From NCBI GenBank assembly GCA_022385755.1, contig MU278374.1, positions 186,001-250,000 on the forward strand: DNA of 64,000 bases. The letters run 5' to 3'. The position numbers were made by a program, and so were the translations under genes. This DNA is from Trametopsis cervina (lineage: Eukaryota > Basidiomycota > Agaricomycetes > Polyporales > Irpicaceae). The notes under the pieces were generated by a model. It ran no database searches, had not been told where the DNA came from, and saw only the letters and a list, made by a program, of their open reading frames with translations. This document shows, piece by piece, positions 47,845 to 60,257 of the stretch. The first letter of the stretch is position 1; the number at the start of each line of letters is the position of its first letter.

Positions 47845-49346
47845 AGTGCGGTGGTTGGTGTAGAGACTAGAGCTGCATGGATGAGAGGTAACAAGTAGTC
47901 AGGGCGTCTCGAATCGTTGGGGAAAGTGAAAGTGGCGTATTATCAGCGCGCGTGCCGAGAATTCTGGGATTCCGGACCAGGATGACATATTTGGTTTTGT
48001 AGGAACAGATGCTGCCACCCGGGCCCCGGTGATCAAAGCAGGAAACACATGCCAGGTACAGTAGCTACGCTAGAGGTGAAGCTTCAGTGCGATCGATAAT
48101 AAAGCTCTGCGCAATTGCTGAGATATACTCTAGAGTATCTCACAGAACGGGCCATGCATGTTCAGTGGAGTAAAATTAACATGAGTAGTCAGAAGCCAGC
48201 GCTTTCTTACAGTCTTTCGCTGCACATTGAATTTATTCTCAGCAACGCTCCTTAGTGAATTGTTAGGATCGAGATGCAAGATCTGTTTTCCAATGAGCAG
48301 GTTCAAGAGCTAAACTTACGGTGATTCCGTCTCTTCCAGGCTTTGAGGGCAGGGGTTGCACAGTCACTAGAGACATCACTGTACCGCCCAACCTCATGAG
48401 TGAAGATGAATTACGCATCCCAGCATGAAGGTAGCGCGTGAAGTGCTTACCTTGGGACATCCGCACCTGCGGTAAAGACTTCTACACTGGACGTATTGAA
48501 TTCAATCTTCGAAGGGTTCAAAGGCATGCCATAGAGCCGACGACTCCGGAGGATGACAGGCGTTGGTTTTCTGCGCGCTCACTTGCAGTTGGGTTTTGTC
48601 GTGTCTTCTTGGGTCATGGTGATGGAAAATTGGATTCCTCTCGGCTGGAGTCATGTTGCTTGTAGAGAGTATCAACAGATCGAAGAACCACGTACAATGA
48701 AGGCTCAATGTTGAGTGTCATGTACAGACATAAGAGAATGGACCTTGAGCATTCAAATTTCGGAAGAAATGCAAGGGAAACCCGGTGGCTGGGGTTATGG
48801 GCGACCCGAAATATAGGAAACTCATCAATGGGCATGCAAATCGCTGGTACAACAAACACACGTTCGCGCTATCAAGCCTCTTTTCGCAGTCAATTTTTCT
48901 GAATTAGGCATTAAAATAGTACGGAAAAAATGCATGATAATCCTGAGACTCACAGAAGATGGCGTATGCCTCTTGTGTTAGGACATATAGCTGAATGCTA
49001 GTGGAAACGTGACAGTATGCACGCTCGTTGACCTGGACGAGACGGCAATTTCGGGTATTCTCTAAAATAAAATTGCACTAGTATTCCAGCTTGAGTGTCA
49101 GCCCGCGAATTACACTGAATCAAGTTGCTGTGTGATGCACCTACCTCTGGAAGATGTGCAGGGTTTCACAACCCAGCTCGTAGTACTTTGAGTTTTAAGC
49201 GCTCCGACGAGCCGACAACTGATGTCGGGATTCGGGATCACCGCAATCAGCCGGAGAGCCGGCGGGTCCGTTACGTTCCGGACTAGGACGAAAGGCTGAG
49301 GTCGAGGTTCTGCTGCTTACAACATCACTTTCTACCTCGTACCACC
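47845..49346. other. 1.5 kb divergent intergenic region
   Basis: Lies between the thioesterase-like gene (-) and dihydrolipoyl dehydrogenase (+). Holds both promoters; no other gene supported. Confidence 0.5.
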
Positions 49347-51314
<1,968 letters not shown>

Positions 51315-52599
51315 TTGACTTTGATTCCATAGCGCATGTTTAGATAGTTATTGCTTGAAATATAACCATATAATGCAGTATTGTTCATAAGACATCCTTG
51401 TAGGCCTGAATCGTGTCGGTTAGGACATGGACGTAACTCACGTGATATATCCCAAGTTCGCCAACGTAGGGCCTAGGCTCTGCGTTGTTTGTCCGAGCGC
51501 TAGTATATTTCCTCATACAGAAACGCCACAAGGCTCTTGCGGAACACGCCGGAAGCGAAACTTGTTTTTCTTACGTCCTCCACTATGAGTCTTTGAAACC
51601 ACGCTATCACCGACGAGTGATGGGCTTTCTCACCGTGGTCAGTGTGTGTGCGTATATGAGAGCATCCTTATGCCGACATTCGCCGGTTTACATACTTACT
51701 ACTGAGTCAATGTATTTCAAATTGCGCAAACTGGTACGCACTCAATAGCATCCTTACATTCGCTCATATCATGTGCCACAGCTATTGCATCCTCGAGCAT
51801 ACCTTGTGGGTGCTCTAGGACTCTGATAGCAATTGAAAAGTTTGCATCGCAATGGGATGTGCGTATGCTTCTATCTGAGCGCCTTCTGCATGGCCTCCGT
51901 TGCCATCTTTCTCTTGAAGTTGGGGCCAGACAATTGAGCAGCGATAGGCGAGTGCTAGTTATATAAAACTCCGGGTATAGACATCAACGTTTGAATTGCA
52001 GTTGTTCCCCCGGGCTGTCACAATGCACGCCGAATGCAGCGGGATAAGCCACAGAAAGTCATCGTGACTCGTGCTCTTCCTGCGGTGCATGCATCTCAAT
52101 GCGGTGTTTTGCGACCGCCGCCGCGTTTACACGACAGAGACACTGATCCTTTGATCCCAGAACCTGGAGTTACGTTTGCCCCTCTCGGTCTCCCCATTTC
52201 GGTGAATCCATTTCCAGTCAAATCGTCCCAAGGCGTCTTAACTGTATTGACATGATGCCGTAGATCTTTCCGCCGGTATCTTCATGCTCTTTTTATCATA
52301 CTGCCCCCTTGATCCACACAATATCCCTTTTCGTTCCCACCACTGCAAATCTCTACTTGGTCATGATTTTAAAGCAAGGGTCGTGTCAACAAGACATTGC
52401 GTACCTTCCCGTTACCCAATAACAGGTGCATGGGCCGACGAGAATCGACAATGGAATTTATTAGGCAGTGGGGTCTTTGCCAATACGGCCCGAAAAGCAC
52501 GGGGTGGGTGCGCCTGCCTTTTGTTTATATACGATGGTCTGGCGGGGCAATGTGCTTTAGAGCACCACCGCTTCCCCCGATTTCCATACAGCTTCATAT
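51315..52599. other. 1.3 kb intergenic, promoter of the 52.6-kb P450
   Basis: No gene recognised. About 52.43-52.58 kb resembles sequence downstream of the P450 at about 56.16-56.28 kb (shared block around TTTGCCAATACGGCCCGA). A weaker match links about 51.52 kb with 55.43 kb (AAACGCCACAA block). Confidence 0.45.
52526..52531 (+). promoter_or_regulatory. TATA-like element before P450
   Basis: TATATA 69 bases upstream of the P450 start codon, a plausible core promoter spacing. Confidence 0.45.
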
Positions 52600-54936
52600 A
52601 TGATTTCTATCACCTCCCCAGCTCTATACGCCCTTGTCCTGGCTGCGGTCGCATTCGTGATTTACCGCCGAATCACAAGGCTCTCTATCAAGTATATCAA
52701 AGGGCCCTCTGGTTCCTTCTGGCTTGGTATGGGTTGTATCTATCGCCTAAGGGTGTACTGTCCACTGACCATCCGCTTGCGATTACCACACAGGCAATAC
52801 TCGCGAATTCTTTTATCAAAAGAACGTTGGAGATCTGGACTTTCAGTATGCAAAGGACTATGGCCTTACATGGCGTATGAGTGGTGCTCTTGGTGTACGT
52901 TTCTTTTTGGCCCGCCCCCGATTTGTCCTGCTAAAATCTTGGTCATCGTACATAGGAAGACATGCTGATGACAGCGGATCCCAAAGTGAGATTTCAGTCC
53001 TACTTGCAGTTTTCCGATGTATGACAACGGGTATTCATGCAGGCTATTCAATACATCTTCCACAAGTCCGCCTACAACTTCCCCAAGGCCACGGAGGCTC
53101 ATATAGACTCGAAAGTGATGACGGGCCATTCTATTGCCGCCAGCGGTATGTTGTCCTCGCGACCTGGTATCCTGACTGTAGGTGACCTTTTATTCAACCT
53201 AGACCGCCATGAGCACCCCCGTCACCGGAAGGTCATGAATCCCGCTTTCGCCGCGCCTCAGCTTCGCGCTTTCTTTCCATTCTTCCGCGAAACTGGCAGC
53301 AAGGTCAGTAGTGCTGAATCAACTGTTCACTCTTCTCAGAGTACTCACAACGGCTCGTAAGCTATGCCGCATGTGGAAGGATCAACTGTTCAGTGAGAAG
53401 CCCGAGGGTCAAGTTGTCCACGTCAACAAATGGTTGGCACGAATGACTCTTGATGTGATTGGGCAGAGTAGGTGTCTATAGTTTTGAGGCCCAACTTCTG
53501 TAGTGCTGACCATGCACAATAGCCGCCTACCAGTTCGATTTTGGTGCTCTGGAAAACGCGAAGAACGAGGTGGCCGAAGCCTACGACAACATGTTTAGTG
53601 ACTCGCAGATGCACCCGTCCGTCCTCACCACTCTGTATCGTGGCACTTGGCGATTCATCCCGAAGTGGGCTTCGACGCTGATTGAGTACACGCCAACGAG
53701 GGAATACAAGAGGTACCGATACACGAGACACATTATCGAGAAGGTATCGAACGTTCTGGTGGCTAACGCAGCCGAGGAGGCTAAGGCGGTCGAAATCGAA
53801 AAGGGGAAGAGGGACGTCATGAGTGTGCTTGGTCAGTCGTTTCATTTTGTCTTTGTGGGCGCGCAGCACGATCTAACCCTCCCCAGTCCGTGCGAATATG
53901 TCGGAGAACCCTTCGCTGCAGCTCTCGAAGTACGAGATGATCTCAGAGATGTCTGCGCTAACGCTTGCTGGCCACGAGACGACCGCGAACACCTTGACCT
54001 GGCTCCTCTGGGAGCTCTCGAAGGCCCCCCAATTCCAGGTGAAGCTGAGGGAGGAAGTCTACGCGAAGCGGAGCGAGATCACGGAAAAGCTCGGCGAGGG
54101 CGCCGATTTCAGGATGGAAGACCTCGAGAGCATGCCTTTCCTGCAAGCCTTGCTCAAGGTATCAACAGCGTGTTGCGTTCGTCAGCGAAGTACTGACATT
54201 GCCATCAGGAAATCCTCCGCTTCCACCCCATCGTCTATCAGCTGGTCCGCATGCCTGCCAAAGATGACGTTCTCCCTCTTTCTGAGCCCATCACTACTGC
54301 CAACGGAGACGTCATTAACGAAGTCCCAGTCGCGAAGGGCCAGTCTATCATCGTGTCCATCTGCACGTACAACCGGTAAGCCTCCTTAATCCCCCCTTCG
54401 CGCCATAACTGAACGGCTTCGATCCTATGCTATCAGGCTCAAGAGCATCTGGGGCGAAGACGCAGACCAATTCAATCCCATGCGCTTCATCGAAGGTAGG
54501 GTTGAGAATTCAGTCAAGGTCGGAGTGTATGGGAACCTGTAAGTGCCATATCTACACTTGAGAAGCAATCAACCAAGCTCACGACATCTGACCGACAGGA
54601 TGACCTTCTGTGAGTCTTCATATGTACCGCTGACGGTCTAGAGACACGATACTAATGCCTTGGTTGACGTAGCCGCCGGAGCGCGTGGCTGTATCGGGTT
54701 AGTTTGCCTCCGATGTTAGCGGGCTCGTAACTCATCACGCGTTTGACAGGTGGAGGTTCTCGCTTATCGAGATGCAAGCCATCATCGTCGAGCTTATCGA
54801 GAACTTTGAGTTCTCTCTCCCGAAGGAAGACATGGAGATTCTGCGCATGCCGGTGGGGGTCATGGCACCTATGATCAAGGGTAGACAGCAAGAGGGCGTG
54901 CTGATGCCGCTGAACGTCAGGCCTCTCAAAGCTTGA
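52600..54936 (+). CDS. Cytochrome P450 monooxygenase (52.6 kb)
   Basis: Anchored microsomal P450 of about 560 residues, unrelated in detail to the 14-kb and 25-kb P450s. Residues 1-25 form the anchor (MISITSPALYALVLAAVAFV). Exons read in frame through SFWLG/NTREFFYQKN, EDMLMTADPK (30-nt exon), GILTVGDLLFNLDRHEHPRH (continuous, no intron), RKVMNPAFAAPQLRAFFPFF, LCRMWKDQLF and KWLARMTLDVIGQ. The I-helix is TLAGHETTANT, the K-helix EILRFHP. The haem loop TFSAGARGCIGWRFS is split: 11-nt exon 54599-54609 (MTF), 25-nt exon 54673-54697 with the cysteine, then 54750-54936. The C-terminus is VLMPLNVRPLKA. The AGHETT and NPAF motifs match fatty-acid/alkane or xenobiotic P450s of wood-decay fungi. No lesion found. 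Confidence 0.9.
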
Positions 54937-57900
54937 AGTACAGGGATCGTGGTAGTTCCTGCCGGGGCTGGCACCTTAGAATGAGCAGTTTGAATAGCGC
55001 ACATTGGCTTGAATAGCGCACATTGATTTGACCATCACAATACAAATGGAGACAGGTTTTCTACACATTGTCTTGGCCTGGGCGACGGAACAATCGGCTT
55101 CGATAATCTGATGAAAAGCCCCTTGGTGTGCCTGGTGCCCTAGTACGGCGCGCACAATACCATAAAGAATGGGTCTCCCTTCAAACTTCATATGATCTCT
55201 ACTACAAAACGCTCCAATATCCACTAAATGATTCACGGTATGATACAGCGAAGTGAATGCACTGTTAAAGGCGCCCCCTTCCCGTTCACTATGGTCAGCG
55301 TCCGCATTCAGAGCCAATCGTTTCAGCCACTCACCTCGTGTACTAATCTGGCGAGTAATATTGATACTCAGAAAACTTGCTTTTTTCAATGTCAGTCACA
55401 GGACATCGGCTGTGGCCTAGGCGTTTCCTAAAATGGAAACGCCACAAAGCTCTCGGAACGAACCGGAACAACCTCGTTGACCAGATCGTCCTTGGCTTGC
55501 TGCACCGCGCTCTGAAGTTTCGGGTCGCAATATGCTCAGTAGCTAGTGAGTCTTCGTCATCATGCTTCAAATTGCACCCATGGTGTGCATGTGGTTCACT
55601 GATATCCCACAGATTCGTTCGTTTACGTGTCGTATCGATGGCCCTCTTTGAAATGCTGGTTCGGAAACTTTATGTTGTTATCATCGCCGACTGTACATTT
55701 ACATGAGACCAGGCTGGCTCATGGCGCTCCGTCTGTGTGAATGCTATGTATGGCTCTCCACCTCCGCCCCATTGATGCTGCAGAATCATACCTTGCTAGT
55801 TGGGTTCACACAGTCGTATAAATGGAAACCCAGCTACTGATTGGTTCTCCAGTAGTTTCCCCACTCCCGGCTTGTCGGATCCCCGACTCTAGCGGGATAA
55901 CCTATAGAAAGCAAGAGCGTCCCCGGCAACACACGATATTCCCCTGACGGCACAGTACAGCACCATTTCCAGGTCTGCATTGCAATGTCTCTTAAGCTTT
56001 GGACACTTGGCTGCCCTCAGTAGCCACATACGGCACTCCTCGCTCCCACTGCAGCAAATCGCGCGTGAGTCATGATTGTCGAGTTGTTGTCGTATAGCTA
56101 AGGATCGCACAGGACTCATCCCCGATGATCAAATCGCAATCGGGCGAATAGAATTGGCGATGCCAGGCTGCTTGGAAGCTGAGGATTTGCCAATGCGGCC
56201 CGACAGGCGAACGATGAGTGCATATAGGATTTGTCTGTATAAGATAGGTGCTGTTGGGTTGTTCCGCGCGGTGCTTCTTCCCTAGATGTCTACACGGAAC
56301 TTCCAGGTACGTTTTTCATAACCTCTTTCCTTGCGGACAACCTTGTCGTGCATTTGCGGTCTATCGATGGGTGAATCGGTTTTCTGTTAGTGGGGCTATC
56401 GGTTGCTTTGTACTCCGTGAGCGTATTTTCAAAGACATACCGTCAGCTGATGCTCCGCGCGCGATTTCCGCCAGGCAATAATGGTGGTTCTATCCACCAG
56501 AAGGACGTTGACGGATCGAAGTTCGAGTTTACAATAGTCCACGGCATAGCAATGAACATTTGATGGGCGGCCTATGCTTTAGCTAGCTGTCCACCTACCG
56601 ATCCTTGCCGATGCATTTAACGGATCATGGTAGTTGTACGAGAAGGACTGACAGTGGCGTACAGGCCGTTCAACAGGTCTGTCACCAGTCGGTCTACAGA
56701 GACAGGAGCTGCTGCTGCCATCGGTGCGTCGTCATCATCCTCCCGTTCACGACGTGGTCAGCCAAGGTTTCGACCAGAGGACCGAGTATCAAACTGTCTC
56801 CGCTTGCAAGTGGCCAGCACCCCCAACGCTCCAAGCTTCAATTTCTGGGGAGAAAAATATTGCGTCCCATTTCAATCAGCCGCGACAAAGATAGATCCAT
56901 GGCTTGAATACGGCTGCTGGTGCGTCTTCCATTACATGATAGTCTTTCTAGTACTGATGATGACCTGGCGGTATCCCGCTAAGACATGCTCATCGCCACT
57001 CTCATCGCCGCAAGGACATGAATCTGAATTTCTGTGCCCCAATTGGCAAGGTTTGTTCAACCAGTCTCATGTGTTCGTGCTCCGTAATGAAATTGTCCCT
57101 GCCGACAAGTGGCAGGCGCACATCTCGCCCGGCATGTTTACGAAACGGACGTCCTGAAGGGCCCGCCCGCTTGATGTCTACGGTCCATCAGCGGCCTTCA
57201 GGCTCAGGCCTGACTCGGTAGAAAACGTGGCCCTTGAGGCCGCGCATCGAACGCCTCTGTTGGACACACGACGGCGGCTGAGGTGGAGAAGGGGGACAGA
57301 GTCTTCGTGAGTATGCTCGATAATCTGTTGTGATTATTATTCGTGCCCCCTCCCTGAATCTTTGTGTCTATCGGATAGAAGTGCAATCCGCGCGAGACGG
57401 TTCCGGGGGCGGAGATGCTCGCTCTTACTCTTGACGGAGCACCCTGGGCTGGTTGATGTCACAGTCAACGGGGGTATCGCTACGAACTCTAGATGATACT
57501 GAAGGAGGGCGTCGCTGAGGCACATGAAGGTTTCAGTTTACGGGAGCAAAGACGTCGTTCTCGTAAGCGACCCTGGAGGTACATGTGTCCCCTCTCGCTA
57601 GCAAGCTGACGCTATACCACCGTCCAGGAAACTTTCCTCTTCCACACTATCGCTGATCAACTTTGGCCAGGGCAACGGGCTCCCCAGCCATCCCACGAAC
57701 GCCCACGCGACGTATGTAGACCACGTAATACCCTCACAGAGTACATCAGAATGCATCTTCTGGTGTATTCCGTGTGGGCATTATTGTATTTCGTGATCTT
57801 GTTGTTTTGGAGCGTATACGTGGACAAGTTCAGACCCATCCGCCGATCCGACGATTGACACTCTAGTCGGAAGTAAAATAGACGACAACTTGCGAGTAAC

Positions 57901-58147
57901 CTCTATGATTGCATTTATGCTCTCGTCGAATTTGTGAGGGTGCATCAGGTATGTCAAAGTTGTTCACTTCGCTATTTTATTTTGTCTCTCATACGTTATT
58001 ACCCGCCATTGCAACAAGCCGGATGAGGATCAGCTATATACACGACAAGTCATCGCGCATGTCCTTCACGACGAAAGGGAACATCATCTTCGCGATATCG
58101 CTCGAAGGGCGACGATGAACTCGAAGACACCTTGTGTCTTAGCGTCC
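54937..58147. other. 3.2 kb gene-poor region
   Basis: No intact gene recognised. A 176-codon frame at 56627-57157 has no motif. Around 57.25-57.70 kb there are several good splice-like signals (GTGAGT/ATAG, GTAAGC/CCAG), which hint at a decayed gene. About 56.16-56.28 kb resembles the P450 promoter at 52.43-52.58 kb. Confidence 0.45.
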
Positions 58148-59275
58148 ATTGACATCCATCTGCTACAATCTACTAAGGTCGAACCAATGGGGTTCACAAT
58201 GATTGCCCATCAAATTCGCGACAGTAAGTATCGACATTCATCTGCTGTAATCTACTGAGGTCGAACCAGTAGGCTTCACAATGATTGTCGATCAATTTCT
58301 CTACCGTATTGACATTTATCTGCTGTCATCTACTCCGGTCAACCCAGTGGGCTTCCCAATGATTGCCCATCGATTTGACACATCAGTCCATCCCAAGCCT
58401 GCGATCGAAGTGGCTTGTACGCGGTCACTTGGTGGCGAAAGCAGTGTGACATGCTGGGACCCTGAGGACAATATCGGGTCGAGACACAGACTCAACCACC
58501 TCTGCTCTCGGAAGGTAAGGCATCACAATAATCACACAGATGTGTTCGTAAATGGGCACAGGTCTAACTCCATCAATGACAACTTGTGAGTGATATTTGT
58601 TCCGAGTGGCCGGTGCTCACAGCGACGTGTGTTGGCCAAAGTGTAATCCTTTGAGTCGAGCTTCAATTTCTCTCACACACATTATTGCCCGTCATTAATT
58701 GGCCTAAAGCGAGGCGAGGATGCGTTCAAAGACATCAGGGTCAGTCACAGATTCCATTGCAGCTTCAGAGAGCTGACCTGCTGTGTGTTAGCATCTGTTG
58801 ACGTTTATCTGCTGCAATCTACTTAGGTCGAACCAGTAGGCTTCCCATTGATTGTCCATCAATTTCACTGACATTCATCTGCTGTAATCTACTTAGGTCG
58901 ACCCAATGAGCTTTACAATGATTGTCCATCACATTCACATCAATCCTCCTATCGAAGCGACCTGTAGACGGTCAGTTGGTGGAAGGAGTACGACGTACTG
59001 GAACCTGAGGACAGTATTATGTTGAGAGAGAAACTCCTCCACCTCTTCGCTCGGCAGGCAAGGCATCACCAAGGGTCGTATGGGCCAACGTTCAAAACTG
59101 CTACGGATTTATCCTACTGTGTCGTAGCAGTTGACGTTTATCTGCTGAAATCTACTCAAGTCGAACCCATGAGCTTCACAATGATTACCCATCATTTCAC
59201 TGCCATTTACCTGCTGTAATCTACTTAGGTCGACCCAATGGGCTTTACAATGATTGCTCATCAATTTAACACCAT
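58148..59275 (+). repeat. Seven-copy ~67-bp interspersed repeat
   Basis: Imperfect units of about 67 bp start near 58148, 58231, 58311, 58799, 58869, 59132 and 59202. Core blocks are ATCTGCTGTAATCTACT, AGGTCGAACCAATGGG and CACAATGATTGCCCATC. Units occur in groups of three, two and two. The groups are separated by longer segments that are themselves related (near 58.40, 58.95 and 59.29 kb, starting GATCGAAGTGGCTTGTA or a variant). The whole is therefore a nested, higher-order repeat. Unit borders are approximate. Confidence 0.8.
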
Positions 59276-60257
59276 AATCCTCCTCAGACCTCCGATCGAA
59301 GTGGCTCGTAGACGGTCACTGAGCGGCGAAAGCAGCACAACGCACCGCAATCTGGGAATAGTTTTGAGCTGAGACACAAGGCTTTCATACTTGCTCGTCG
59401 GTATGATGTTCATGTCATATCGCATAACCAGAGTCTCGCGCGACGACCGCATTTGTTCATGCGTTCACGGCGCATCTTCCACAAGAGTTTAACGGTTGCG
59501 TGAAGAGTGCGGTACTGAGGAAATAACATGTCATTGGACTGTACCGCTATTATTGTGGAAGTTCTCGCTGTATATGCAAAAATATGCGCCTGATCCAAGA
59601 TGATGCATGTCATTGGATGGTGACCAACGCGACGATGGAGAGTGGTTGAGGTTGGCTGAGCCATTTTGGCGGGGGTGCCTGCTATCTGATAAGCTGTGCC
59701 GCAACTGATCGACGTGGGCCGTGCCGCATCTCAGAACGTGCGGCCTCTCATTGGCTGGCTCAGCCGCACATGCAGGAATAGCCGCCCACCGACATACGCC
59801 GCAACACAACACAACTTTATTTGAAGGCAATCTTCTCGTTCAACTGTGCTCGTTGGTGCTCTAGTTACGACATATCCAAGCTACTGTGCGACATTGACAG
59901 CTTAAGCGCTACTACGACAAACTGCGCAGGACAACTCACACGCGACACTGGCTGCATCCAACACTGAGAGACATGGAGGAGTTTGTGCCGATGTGGCGAG
60001 TATTTCACCCTGAGGATCGACTTGACGGCGATCGGGGATGTGCGTAGGTCACTGCGAAACGTCCATCTCCATGTGCTCGCGACAGAGATCACGGCCAGTC
60101 CAGCGCACGTGTGTTAACTCGGCTCGCGCCCATCGCTGCGTTCTTCTCTACAACAGGCACACCACCCACCGCATCAGACTTCTCAGCATGCGCTATAAAG
60201 CAAAGTCTTCGTTGCAATAATGTCGGTCCCTCCTATCTGGCCCTCGTCTCCATCGCC
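59276..60257. other. About 1 kb intergenic upstream of multicopper oxidase
   Basis: Contains the last part of the higher-order repeat (to about 59.39 kb) and the multicopper oxidase promoter. No gene seen. Confidence 0.5.
60194..60200 (+). promoter_or_regulatory. TATA box of multicopper oxidase gene
   Basis: TATAAAG 64 bases upstream of the chosen start codon. This supports the start at 60258 over an in-frame upstream start at 60111, which would lie before the TATA box. Confidence 0.6.

Noticed and set aside
53145..53180. Possible 36-nt intron in the 52.6-kb P450 (GTATGT...TGTAG)
   Set aside because: Too short, and reading through keeps frame and gives a sensible P450 sequence (GILTVGDLLFNLDRH).
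56627..57157. 176-codon open frame on the plus strand
   Set aside because: No recognisable domain, no good start context or splice partner; kept only as a gene-poor region.
57200..57700. Possible dehydrogenase/reductase fragment (frame with EKGDRVF and splice-like signals)
   Set aside because: The similarity is a few residues only and neighbouring frames contain stops; not enough to assign a family.
58148..59275. CRISPR-like array
   Set aside because: Units are imperfect, irregularly spaced and nested in larger repeats; eukaryotic context and no spacers of uniform length.
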